Positions 45,751 through 54,158 of a stretch of 64,000 nt of DNA are shown in pieces. How positions within the stretch are numbered: position 1 is the stretch's first letter; every line of letters starts with the position of its first letter. Under the pieces are notes generated by a model. It was not told where the DNA came from, did no database searches, and was given only the letters and a program-made list of their open reading frames with translations. Source of the DNA: Planctomycetota bacterium (GTDB taxonomy: Bacteria > Planctomycetota > UBA1135 > GCA-002748355); contig DROQ01000055.1 of assembly GCA_011321845.1 (NCBI GenBank), forward strand, positions 1 through 64,000. The letters run 5' to 3'. Made by a program: the position numbers and the translations under genes.

Positions 45751-46893
45751 ATGTCCAGCTCCCCCCCCGTCTCCCAGGAGGCCGTTCTCCAAGCCCTCAG
45801 CAACATCCAGGACCCCGACCTGGGAAAAGACATCGTCAGCCTGGGCTTCGTCAAGGATCTCAGCATCGAGGGGAACAGGGTCTCCTTCACGATCGAGCTG
45901 ACGACCCCCGCTTGCCCCGTCAAGGAGAGCTTTCGCGAGCAAGCCGAGTCCCTGGTGGGGGCCATCCCCGGGGTCGAGAGCGTCCAAGTGGAGATGAGCG
46001 CGAACGTGGCCGCCGCCAACCCCTTCGACAATCAAAACGCCGTCCAGGGGGTTAAAAACATCATCGCCGTTTCCTCCGGAAAAGGAGGCGTCGGCAAGTC
46101 CACGGTTGCCGTCAACCTGGCCTGCGCCCTGCACCAGCTCGGGGCCAAAGTCGGCATCCTCGACGCGGACGTGTACGGCCCGAACGTCCCCCTGATGATG
46201 GGCCTCCAGGGGAACCCCAAGATGGTGGAGAAAAAGATCATCCCCCTCAACGCCAGGGGCATCCAGGTCATGTCCATGGCCTTCCTCGTCGCCGAGGACC
46301 AGCCCGTCATCTGGCGTGGCCCCATGCTCCACAGCGCGATGCGGCAGTTCCTGCACGAGGTCCTCTGGGGGGACCTCGACTACCTGATCGTGGACCTCCC
46401 CCCGGGCACGGGCGACGCCCAACTCTCCCTCGCCCAGCACACCCACCTGATGGGCGCGGTCATCGTCACGACTCCTCAGGAGGTCAGCGTCCTGGATGTC
46501 CGCAAGGCCATCGGCATGTTCCAGCAGGTCAGCGTCCCCGTCCTCGGCATCGTCGAGAACATGGCGGGCCTGGTGCTGCGGGGATCCTATGAGGGGAATC
46601 TTTCCAAGCTGTGCGCGGACGGTCCTGAGGGTAAGGTTGAGGCCCAGTTGTCCGATGGGCGTTTCGAGCTTCATCTGGATCTCTTTGGGAAGGGTGGAGG
46701 AGACAAGATCGCCGAAGCCTACGATCTCCCCATCCTCGGCCGCGTCCCTCTGGACCCGGCCCTCCGCGCGGGGGGGGACCAGGGGAGCCCGGTGACCCTT
46801 GACCAGCCGGACAGCCCAGTCGCCCAAAAGTTCATCGAAGTGGCCGGAGCCCTGGCCGCCAAGGTGAGCACGGCGAACCTCGCTTCCAGCTAG
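45751..46893 (+). CDS. Mrp/NBP35-type Fe-S carrier ATPase lacking the CxxC motif
   Basis: This 380-aa protein has an N-terminal MIP18/DUF59 domain (about 8-85: ALSNIQDPDLGKDIVSLGFV) and a deviant-Walker ATPase (VSSGKGGVGKSTVAVNLA near 107; ILDADVYGPNVP; VDLPPGTGDAQLSL). In Mrp/ApbC proteins the sequence after ENM is normally followed by a CPxCG-type pair that binds the transferred Fe-S cluster. Here it is ENMAGLVLRGSYEGNLS, a longer insertion with a single Cys, before GKGGGDKIAEAY. The insertion (46582-46700) uses many T-ending codons unlike the rest of the gene. ATPase function looks intact; cluster transfer is doubtful. Confidence 0.88.
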   Translation: MSSSPPVSQEAVLQALSNIQDPDLGKDIVSLGFVKDLSIEGNRVSFTIELTTPACPVKESFREQAESLVGAIPGVESVQVEMSANVAAANPFDNQNAVQGVKNIIAVSSGKGGVGKSTVAVNLACALHQLGAKVGILDADVYGPNVPLMMGLQGNPKMVEKKIIPLNARGIQVMSMAFLVAEDQPVIWRGPMLHSAMRQFLHEVLWGDLDYLIVDLPPGTGDAQLSLAQHTHLMGAVIVTTPQEVSVLDVRKAIGMFQQVSVPVLGIVENMAGLVLRGSYEGNLSKLCADGPEGKVEAQLSDGRFELHLDLFGKGGGDKIAEAYDLPILGRVPLDPALRAGGDQGSPVTLDQPDSPVAQKFIEVAGALAAKVSTANLASS

Positions 46894-46978
46894 GCCGGCC
46901 AAGGCCGGGAGGATGGAGCAGGCCACGGCTTGGGCCTGCTCCTCGGCTGTTCAAGGAATCCAGAGACAAGGAGAGACT

Positions 46979-48979
46979 ATGTCCACGATCGCACTCATCC
47001 TGAGCCTTGCCTTCCTCCCCTCCCTTCTCCCGCTCCGGCAGGAGCAGGCCAAGGCCCCCCAGGTCCGACCCGACCGGGCGAGGCTCGAGCGCTTCCATCG
47101 CATGATCACCTCCAGCGTGCGCCTCGCAGGAACCGAGGGCGATCTGAAATCGGCCGACCAGGTCAAAGAGGTCTTTCTCGCCGCCGGGCTCGAGGTCGAA
47201 GAACAGGAGTACCTCGTCTACCTCTCCCGCCCAAAAAAGGCGAGCCTCAGCCTCCTGGGTCCCAAACCCCGCCCCCTGCCCCTCGGAGAAAAAGGCTTCG
47301 AGTGGGACAGCGCCTCCTACAAGAGCACGGAGGTCCTCCCCCACCTTGCCTACACGCCTTCCTGCGACCTGGAGGAAAGGGTCGTCTACGCCAACTACGG
47401 CCTCCCGGAGGACTACGAGTACCTGAAGACCCAGGGCGTGGACGTCCGGGGGCGCATCGTCCTGGTGCGCTACGGGAAGTCCTTCCGCGGGGTCAAGGTC
47501 CAACTCGCCGAAGAGAACGGCGCCAGAGCCATCCTGATCTACTCGGACCCGGCGGACGACGGCTTCGCCAAGGGCGATCCCTATCCCAAGGGCAAGTTTC
47601 GGCCCAAGGACGGGATCCAGCGGGGAAGCCCCCTTTACATCTTCGAGTATCCAGGCGACCCCCTGACCCCGGGAGAGCCTTCGATCGAGGGCGTGCAGCG
47701 CATGAACCCCAAAGCTGCCAAGAGCCTGCCCAAGATCCCGGGACTCCCCATCTCCTGGGGCGCCGCCAAACCCATCCTCGCGGCCATGGGCGGTCCGGTC
47801 GCCCCCAGGACCTGGCGCGGCGCGCTCGAACTGACCTACCACCTCGGACCCAGCTCCGTCTCCGTCAGGATGAAGGTCGAGAACGTCCTCGAGCAGCGGA
47901 CCATCCGCAACGTCATCGGCCTGCTCCCCGGCAAGTCCGGCAAAAAAGGCGACTTCGTCCTCGTGGGCAACCACCGGGACTCCTGGGTGGCAGGGGGCAT
48001 CGATCCCGCCTCGGGGACGGCCTGCCTCCTGGAGGCCGCCACCCTCCTGGGAAAACTCCGGCGGGGCGGCTACGTCCCCGAACTGAGCATCCGCCTCGCC
48101 TCCTGGGACGGGGAGGAGTTCGGCTTGATCGGCTCGGTCGAATACGGCGAGCAGTTCCGCGACTTCCTGGGAGCCCACCTGCGGGCCTATCTCAACGTCG
48201 ACGCGGCGGTCTCGGGTCCCAATCCCTCCCTCTCGGCGAGCCCCTCTCTCGCCGCCTTCGCGCAGAAGGTCTGGGGATCTGTGATCCACCCGGACACCGG
48301 CGAGCCCATCGCGAACAAGAAAAAGCTGAAGGCCGGCCCCATGGGGGGCGGCTCCGACTTCCAGGTTTTTTTGGATCATCTCGGCATCCCCTGCCTGGGG
48401 ATGGGCATGGGAGGGGGACATGGGGTCTACCACTCGAGCTATGACTCCCATTGGTTCGTGAAAAACCGCATCGACCCGGGCTTTCGCTACCACGCGGCTG
48501 TGACCGAGGGCCTGCTCCGCTTGCTCCGTCCTTTGGCGGCCAATGCGCCCGGATGCTTTCGGCCCGCCCAGGGTTTCGCTGTGGCGATCACATGGCTGGA
48601 GAAACTCAAGCCTTCTTTGCTGCACCTCTCCCTGGACAAAAAGGAGTACGAGGATCTGCTCGCTCTCGGGAAGCGCGTCGAAACGCTCGCGAAAAAGGCC
48701 CAGCAGAGGCTCCCCCCCAAGGCTTCCGCCGACCTGGAAAAACTCTGGCTGGACCCCGAGGGGCTCTTTGGGCGACCTTGGTACCGCAACCTCCTGGTGG
48801 CCCCGGGGAGGCGCACAGGATACGCGGCCAAGATCCTCCCCGGCATCCAGGAGGCCATCGGCACGGGAGACCGAGGCAGGGTGCAACGCTCGGTCCAGAA
48901 GCTTCGTGTCCTCCTCCAACAGGCGGAAGAGGCCCTCCTAGGGTTGGCGAAGAAGGGGGGAACCCCACACAAAAAGTGA
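46979..48979 (+). CDS. Exported M28 peptidase of the glutamate carboxypeptidase II type
   Basis: I start at ATG (MSTIALILSLAFLPSLLPL) with AAGGAG six bases upstream, giving a signal peptide and 666 aa. A protease-associated domain is inserted at about 115-260 (GVDVRGRIVLVRYGKSFRGVK). The co-catalytic zinc site is intact: His and Asp in GNHRDSWVAGGIDPASGT, Glu-Glu in SWDGEEFGLIGS, Asp in YLNVDAAVSG, and the late His near VYHSSYDSHWF. A C-terminal helical dimerisation domain follows. The plan matches PSMA/NAALADase, which remove C-terminal glutamate from peptides. The next gene, an ABC exporter half, begins in the GTGA overlap with its stop. Confidence 0.9.
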   Translation: MSTIALILSLAFLPSLLPLRQEQAKAPQVRPDRARLERFHRMITSSVRLAGTEGDLKSADQVKEVFLAAGLEVEEQEYLVYLSRPKKASLSLLGPKPRPLPLGEKGFEWDSASYKSTEVLPHLAYTPSCDLEERVVYANYGLPEDYEYLKTQGVDVRGRIVLVRYGKSFRGVKVQLAEENGARAILIYSDPADDGFAKGDPYPKGKFRPKDGIQRGSPLYIFEYPGDPLTPGEPSIEGVQRMNPKAAKSLPKIPGLPISWGAAKPILAAMGGPVAPRTWRGALELTYHLGPSSVSVRMKVENVLEQRTIRNVIGLLPGKSGKKGDFVLVGNHRDSWVAGGIDPASGTACLLEAATLLGKLRRGGYVPELSIRLASWDGEEFGLIGSVEYGEQFRDFLGAHLRAYLNVDAAVSGPNPSLSASPSLAAFAQKVWGSVIHPDTGEPIANKKKLKAGPMGGGSDFQVFLDHLGIPCLGMGMGGGHGVYHSSYDSHWFVKNRIDPGFRYHAAVTEGLLRLLRPLAANAPGCFRPAQGFAVAITWLEKLKPSLLHLSLDKKEYEDLLALGKRVETLAKKAQQRLPPKASADLEKLWLDPEGLFGRPWYRNLLVAPGRRTGYAAKILPGIQEAIGTGDRGRVQRSVQKLRVLLQQAEEALLGLAKKGGTPHKK

Positions 48980-50823
48980 GTTCCCTGGACGCACAGCTCG
49001 GGGCGCCGGGAAGCGGCCCCGCCCAAACCGGCCCCAGCGGGAGGCAAGGCTTCCGCCGCCTTCTCCCCTACCTCGGAAGACACAAGAAACGGCTCATCCT
49101 TGGCCTCCTCCTGGTCCCCGTCTTCACCCTCGTCCAGCTCTCCATCCCTTGGGTCATTCGAGGCGCCCTCGGGACCCTCGAGGGGATCGGCAAGGGGGAG
49201 GTCGCCCTGGACCAGAGTTACTGGCTCGGGCTCGCCTTCAGCCTCATCGGCCTCTGGGCGGTCTACGGCATCGTCCGGCTCGTTTCCCGCTATCTGATCA
49301 TCGGCCTCTCCCGCCAGATCGAAGAGGAAATGAAGGACGACCTCTTCGACCACCTCCTCCACCTCCCGGTCTCCTTTTTCGACAAGGCCCGCATCGGAGA
49401 CCTGATCTCCCGGGCCAACCAGGACGTCGAACTACTGCGTTTCATGGCGGGACCGGCGCTCTTCTTCGGACTCACCATGATCATCATGGTCCCCCTGGCT
49501 TTTGGAGTCCTGGCCTATCTCTCCCTTCCGCTGGGCATCTTGACCGTGGCGCTCTACTCCCTCGTCGCCCTGGGGCTGATCCGGGTCTTCCCCAAACTGG
49601 CGGTCCTCTCCCGCAAGGTCCAGGACACACAGGGGGACGCCTCGGCGAGGGCCCAGGAGGATTTTTCGGGGATCCGGGTTTTGCAATCCTTCGCGCGGGA
49701 GGAGGCGAGCAAACAGGCCTACGCCAAGGTCGCAACAGACTGCCTCGAAGCCCAGGTGGCCATGGCCAAGACACGGGGTTTTCTGCACGCCCTCTTTATG
49801 AGCAGCGGCAGCCTGGGGCTCCTGGCCCTGGTCGGGGTCGCCCTCGTGGATCCCCTGCCGCCGAGCGACCTCTTTCCGGCCATGCTCTACATCCTCCAGC
49901 TCTCCTGGCCGTTGATGATCATCGGCTGGATCCTCCAGACCTGGCACCGTGCAAAAGCGGCCGCCGACCGACTCGACGAGGTCTTCGAGGTTCCCTTGGA
50001 GGAGTCCCTCCCCCTAGGGAGCGCCCCCGAACCTGATTTTCGACGGCATCCCGCGATCTGCGCGGACCACCTGAGCTTCCGCTACGAAGAGAACGCCCCC
50101 CTCGCCCTCAAGGACCTGGACTTCTGCCTTCCGACCGGGGGAACCTTGGGCCTCGTAGGGCCGATCGGCGCGGGGAAAACCACCTTCATCTCCCTGCTGA
50201 CCCGTCTCTATGACCCTCCCCGGGGCATGCTCTTCGTGGGCGGGGTGGATGTCAGGGACCTGCCCCTCAAGACCCTGAGAAGCCTGGTCTCCCTGGCGCC
50301 CCAGGATCCCTTCTTGTTCAGCGACACGCTCAAGAACAACATCCTCTTCGCGGAGGAAGCGCAATTGTCCACCAGAGGGGGAGACAAGAACCCCCTCCCC
50401 GACGGCCAACGGATCGACCACCTCCTCGAGGAGTCCCGCCTGGGTCGGGACCTGGAGGCTTTTCCGGGGGGGCTGGACCAGGTCATCGGAGAGAGGGGCG
50501 TCACCCTTTCGGGCGGCCAGAAGCAGCGCACCTCCCTCGCGCGCGCCCTCGCTCCGAGGCGCCCCATCCTGGTCCTGGACGACACTCTTTCCGCGGTCGA
50601 CCACGAGACCGAAAAGCACATTCTCGAGAGCCTCAACCAGCGGGACCAGGCCCAGACCCGGATCTTCGTCGCCCATCGCCTCGAAGCCGTGCGCGGGGCC
50701 GACCTCATCCTGGTCCTGGACAAGGGAGAGGTCATCGAGCAAGGCACCCACGAAGAACTGCTCGCCCAGAACGGCTGGTACGCCCGGACCTGGCGGCAAC
50801 AGCAGGAGGAGGCAGAAGCATGA
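48976..50823 (+). CDS. ABC exporter half-transporter, degenerate Walker-B partner
   Basis: I choose GTG in the GTGA overlap with the M28 stop (VSSLDAQLGAPG), giving 615 aa; the track's longer start runs through the peptidase. Six membrane helices (LILGLLLVPVFTLVQLSIPW; YWLGLAFSLIGLWAVYGIV; FFGLTMIIMVPLAFGVLAYL and others) precede the ATPase: Walker A GPIGAGKTT, signature LSGGQKQR, Walker B ILVLDDTLSAVD and His in FVAHRLEAV. The catalytic Glu after Walker B is Asp (DD), the mark of the degenerate subunit in heterodimeric exporters such as TM287/288 and BmrCD. It pairs with the next gene. Confidence 0.92.
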   Translation: MSSLDAQLGAPGSGPAQTGPSGRQGFRRLLPYLGRHKKRLILGLLLVPVFTLVQLSIPWVIRGALGTLEGIGKGEVALDQSYWLGLAFSLIGLWAVYGIVRLVSRYLIIGLSRQIEEEMKDDLFDHLLHLPVSFFDKARIGDLISRANQDVELLRFMAGPALFFGLTMIIMVPLAFGVLAYLSLPLGILTVALYSLVALGLIRVFPKLAVLSRKVQDTQGDASARAQEDFSGIRVLQSFAREEASKQAYAKVATDCLEAQVAMAKTRGFLHALFMSSGSLGLLALVGVALVDPLPPSDLFPAMLYILQLSWPLMIIGWILQTWHRAKAAADRLDEVFEVPLEESLPLGSAPEPDFRRHPAICADHLSFRYEENAPLALKDLDFCLPTGGTLGLVGPIGAGKTTFISLLTRLYDPPRGMLFVGGVDVRDLPLKTLRSLVSLAPQDPFLFSDTLKNNILFAEEAQLSTRGGDKNPLPDGQRIDHLLEESRLGRDLEAFPGGLDQVIGERGVTLSGGQKQRTSLARALAPRRPILVLDDTLSAVDHETEKHILESLNQRDQAQTRIFVAHRLEAVRGADLILVLDKGEVIEQGTHEELLAQNGWYARTWRQQQEEAEA

Positions 50824-52604
50824 GTCTGGACTTTGAACAGGAAGAGGAAGAGAAACTCTCCCTCAAGCTGAGTCGGGACCACGCGAAGCGCCTCTGGGGA
50901 TATCTCAGGCCGCACCTCCGGCTCTTCGTGCTCGCCGTCCTCACTCTCCTGGTCCTCTTCGGTCTCGAACTCCTGGGGCCCTGGATCCTCCGGAAGGCCA
51001 TCGACGGACCTCTGCGCAAGGCCTTCGAGATGGGTTACGCGGAGATTCCCGCCCTCATGCCCTGGCTGCTGGCTTTCATCGGGGTCAGCGCGCTGCGCTT
51101 CCTCGGCAACACCCTCGAGATTTGGATGGCCTCCCTGGCGGGCCAGCGGGTCGTAAGGGATCTTCGGGTGGAACTCTTCGGCCACATCCTCAACCTCTCC
51201 CCCGACTACTTCGACCGGACCGCCACAGGCCGTCTGGTCACCAGGATCAGCTCCGACTGCGAGAACCTCAGCGAACTCTTCACTACCGGGGTCATCGTCA
51301 CCATCGTGGATGTCCTCAAGATCCTGGGCTTCTTCGCGGCCTGCCTCTACCTCAGCCCCAGGCTCACGATCATCATTCTGGCCGCGGGACCGGTCTTCCT
51401 GGTGGCCTCGGTCTGGTTCCAGAACCGTGCCAAGCTCCAGTACCGCAAGGTCCGCGGCCTGATGTCCCGGCAGACGGCCTGGTTCGCCGAAGCCGTCCAG
51501 GGGATCCGGATCGCCAAGATCTTCGGCCAAGAGGACTTCGTCCTGGGCAAGTACAAGGACCTCACAGCCCGGACCAAGCGGTCCTGGTTCAAGACCATCC
51601 TCCTCTTCGGGACCTTCTTCTCCTTCGTCGATTTCGCGGCTGGGAGCATGCAGGCAGGCATCCTCTGGTCGGCGGGGCCGGAGTTGGACGAGGGAGCCCT
51701 GGCCTGGGGGGCCTTCATCCAGTTCTGGCTCTATTTTGGTTACATGCTCCAGCCAGTTCGCTCCCTGGGGGAAAAATACAACGTCATCCAGTCCGCCTTC
51801 GCCTCGGCCGAGCGCATCTTCCACATCCTGGACGAGAAACCTTCGCTGCCTGAGCCGGCCAACCCCCTCCCCATCCCCAAGGACAAGAGCGACATCCGCT
51901 TCGAACATGTCTCCTTCTCCTACAAGGAGGGGGTCCCCGTTCTCCGGGATCTGAGTTTCCACATCCCGAGCGGGGCGCGTTACGCGGTCGTGGGCCCGAC
52001 CGGCGCGGGCAAGACGACCCTCATCCAACTCATCGCGAGGTTCCGGGACCCCACCGAGGGGCGCATCCTCATCGGAGGCCAGGACATCCGTCGACTCGAC
52101 CTCCGGGCCCACCGCAGAAGGATCGGCATCGTCCTCCAGGACGTTTTTCTCTTCGCCAGCAACATCCTCGAGAACGTGCGGCTCTGGGACGAGTCCATCT
52201 CGGAGGAAGCCGTGGTCGAGGCCCTCCAGGCCGTGCAGGCCTACGACCTGGTGGAGCGGGCGGGAGGACTCTACGCCCCCGTCAACGAGCGAGGGATCAC
52301 TCTCTCACAGGGGGAGCGGCAGCTTCTGGCCTTCGCCCGCGCCCTGGTCCACGACCCCCAAATCCTGATTCTCGATGAGGCCACCGCCAACATCGACTCC
52401 CAGACCGAGCGCAGGATCCAGGCGGCTATGGAGCGCGTCATGCGTGGGCGCACCACGGTCATCATCGCCCACCGCCTCTCCACGATTCGGGAGGCGGATT
52501 GCATCCTGGTCCTGGAGCATGGGCGGCTCGTGGAAAGGGGCACCCACGAACAACTCATGGAGAGGCAGGGACTCTACGCCCAACTCACTGAAGCGGGAGC
52601 CTGA
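50820..52604 (+). CDS. ABC exporter half-transporter, canonical Walker-B partner with altered signature
   Basis: It overlaps the preceding half by 4 bp (ATGA); 594 aa. Six membrane helices (LFVLAVLTLLVLFGLELLGPW; IPALMPWLLAFIGVSALRFL; GVIVTIVDVLKILGFFAACLYL; LTIIILAAGPVFLVASVWF and others) are followed by an ATPase with Walker A GPTGAGKTT, Q-loop IVLQDVFLFA, signature LSQGERQLL, Walker B ILILDEATANID with intact Glu, and switch His in IIAHRLST. The signature departs from LSGGQ, complementing the DD Walker B of its partner, so the heterodimer should have one normal and one degenerate ATP site. Substrate unknown. Confidence 0.92.
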   Translation: MSLDFEQEEEEKLSLKLSRDHAKRLWGYLRPHLRLFVLAVLTLLVLFGLELLGPWILRKAIDGPLRKAFEMGYAEIPALMPWLLAFIGVSALRFLGNTLEIWMASLAGQRVVRDLRVELFGHILNLSPDYFDRTATGRLVTRISSDCENLSELFTTGVIVTIVDVLKILGFFAACLYLSPRLTIIILAAGPVFLVASVWFQNRAKLQYRKVRGLMSRQTAWFAEAVQGIRIAKIFGQEDFVLGKYKDLTARTKRSWFKTILLFGTFFSFVDFAAGSMQAGILWSAGPELDEGALAWGAFIQFWLYFGYMLQPVRSLGEKYNVIQSAFASAERIFHILDEKPSLPEPANPLPIPKDKSDIRFEHVSFSYKEGVPVLRDLSFHIPSGARYAVVGPTGAGKTTLIQLIARFRDPTEGRILIGGQDIRRLDLRAHRRRIGIVLQDVFLFASNILENVRLWDESISEEAVVEALQAVQAYDLVERAGGLYAPVNERGITLSQGERQLLAFARALVHDPQILILDEATANIDSQTERRIQAAMERVMRGRTTVIIAHRLSTIREADCILVLEHGRLVERGTHEQLMERQGLYAQLTEAGA

Positions 52605-52640
52605 CTCCGGATCCCGGTCCTGCCCCGATGTTCGCCACCC

Positions 52641-53273
52641 TTAGTTCTCGAAACGCAGGACGTGGAAAGCCTTCTTGATCCAGGGTTTCGCCTTCTTGTA
52701 GTCGTCGTAAAGGAAAACCACGTAGGCGTCGGCCTTGTCGTTGGCATGGAGGGCGAGGACGAACAGGCCCTTCTTCCTGGTGTAATCGGGGTTGGGAACC
52801 TCTGCCGCCGCTGAGGCCCAATCCGCGCGGAAGGAAGCCAGAGCCTCCTTGGCGAACTGCTTCTTGGCCTCCACCCCATGGCCCGAGATCCGCTGCAGGA
52901 TGGTCTGGTACATCATCGAGAAGATGTGGTTGGGCTCGGGGGCCGCGGAATGGGGGTCCCTGTATTCGATTCGGATCTGCTTGAGTGGGCGCAGGGAGAG
53001 CCGAACCTCCAAACCAGAAGCCCTGTGATAGAGACTCCACTCATAGGGGAGCAGCTCGTTGCTCCGAGGCGCGACCTCCTCGAAACCTTGGGGAAGAGTG
53101 TAGACCATGCGGGAGGCGGTGAGGAGTTTCTCGAAAGCCACCCTCGTCTGTTTGGAGGGGGGAACCAGGGGTGGGTTGCCTTCTTCGGCTCGGACATCGC
53201 AACTCCCCAAAGCCAGCATCAAAGCCAGCGAGAAACTCCCCAAACAGGGAATCCCGCGATCTCCCTCTCTCAT
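52641..53273 (-). CDS. Putative lipoprotein of unknown family
   Basis: I start at ATG within ATGA overlapping the upstream TPR gene's stop (MREGDRGIPCLGSFSLALML), 210 aa; the track's longer start is inside that gene. The signal ends in LALGSC, a lipobox. The mature part is an alpha/beta protein (VYTLPQGFEEVAPRSNELLPYEW; ASGLEVRLSLRPLKQIRIEYRDP; GLFVLALHANDKADAYVVFLYDDY) that I do not recognise. It is the second gene of a two-gene unit of small lipoproteins, convergent with the ABC exporter. Confidence 0.75.
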   Translation of the reverse strand: MREGDRGIPCLGSFSLALMLALGSCDVRAEEGNPPLVPPSKQTRVAFEKLLTASRMVYTLPQGFEEVAPRSNELLPYEWSLYHRASGLEVRLSLRPLKQIRIEYRDPHSAAPEPNHIFSMMYQTILQRISGHGVEAKKQFAKEALASFRADWASAAAEVPNPDYTRKKGLFVLALHANDKADAYVVFLYDDYKKAKPWIKKAFHVLRFEN

Positions 53274-54037
53274 TTCCCCCCCTTCTTCTCCACCTCTCCG
53301 GCCTTCCAGGCAGCAATCGCTTTTTTGGCCATCTCTTGCTGTTTTGGGTCCTTTGTCAGTTCGGCGTATTTCTTCATATCGGCGATCGCATCGCTCCGAC
53401 GACCGAGAGCCCAATAGACAAAAGCCCGGGTCCCATAGGTTTTGGCGATCTCTGGTTCAGCCTTCTCACAAAGATTGTATTCCTTTAAGGCTTCGGCAAA
53501 GGCCTTCTTGCCCGCGAGCATCCTGGCCTTGAGAAAATGGGCGGGATAGAAGAGGGGCTCGAGGGAAATGGCCTTGTCCAAGTCCTTCATTCCGGAGTCA
53601 TAGCGTCCGAATTTAAAATACAAAAAAGCCCGATTGACAAGGAAGCGGGGATCATTGGGGCTCAGCGAGACAGCTTTCTCCCGGTCCGCGAGGGCCTTTG
53701 TGAACTCCTTCCGTTCCACCAGGATGGAGGCACGAGCATCATAGAATTCCGGGCGATCGGGATACTTTTCGATTCCCATCGCCAGGTGCAGCAAAGCATC
53801 GTCGAACTTCTTGGCGTTGAAATACCGCATCGCGATTTCGAAGAGCGTCTCGGCCGACAAAGCCCCATGCACCGAAGGGTCCCCCACCTCCGGGTGCTTT
53901 GCCTGCGCCTTCTTTTCGGTGCCTTTTTGAGCCGTCGGCCTGGATCGGGCACCCGAGGTCTTGGCCTGGGCGGCCCCGGGTCCCTGGCCGCAGGAACCCA
54001 GCGCAAGGAGGAGTGGAAGGAAAAGGAGCTGCTTCAT
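53270..54037 (-). CDS. TPR lipoprotein
   Basis: I start at the second ATG (MKQLLFLPLLLALGSC), whose lipobox LALGSC is nearly identical to that of the following gene; 255 aa. After a Lys/Ala-rich linker come four or five TPRs at about 70-240 (ALSAETLFEIAMRYFNAKKF; PEFYDARASILVERKEFTKA; PRFLVNRAFLYFKFGRYDSG; PAHFLKARMLAGKKAFAEAL; KTYGTRAFVYWALGRRSDAI). Such lipoproteins usually scaffold envelope complexes. The downstream gene overlaps by 4 bp. Confidence 0.85.
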   Translation of the reverse strand: MKQLLFLPLLLALGSCGQGPGAAQAKTSGARSRPTAQKGTEKKAQAKHPEVGDPSVHGALSAETLFEIAMRYFNAKKFDDALLHLAMGIEKYPDRPEFYDARASILVERKEFTKALADREKAVSLSPNDPRFLVNRAFLYFKFGRYDSGMKDLDKAISLEPLFYPAHFLKARMLAGKKAFAEALKEYNLCEKAEPEIAKTYGTRAFVYWALGRRSDAIADMKKYAELTKDPKQQEMAKKAIAAWKAGEVEKKGGK

Positions 54038-54082
54038 AGGATCCAGCATATCCCCGAGAACCGAGGAGAAGAGATAAAAGGG

Positions 54083-54152
54083 GAGCCGGACAGGGGCTTC
54101 GATGTGCCGCCATCCGGCTCTCTTTTTTGCCCGGAATCACCAGGTTCCGGGC
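54083..54152. terminator. Two adjacent hairpins between cytochrome and TPR-lipoprotein genes
   Basis: Hairpin 1 pairs GAGCCGGA (54083-54090) with TCCGGCTC (54113-54120) and is followed on the plus strand by TCTTTTTT and on the minus strand by CCCTTTTATC. Hairpin 2 pairs GCCCGGAA (54129-54136) with TTCCGGGC (54145-54152) and lies 7 nt after the cytochrome stop. Together they can end the cytochrome transcript; hairpin 1 has a T-rich tract on both sides. Confidence 0.5.
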
Positions 54153-54158
54153 AAGCAA

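Noticed and set aside
46832-48919. 695-aa minus-strand ORF over the M28 peptidase
   Set aside because: Antisense shadow of a gene with intact zinc ligands.
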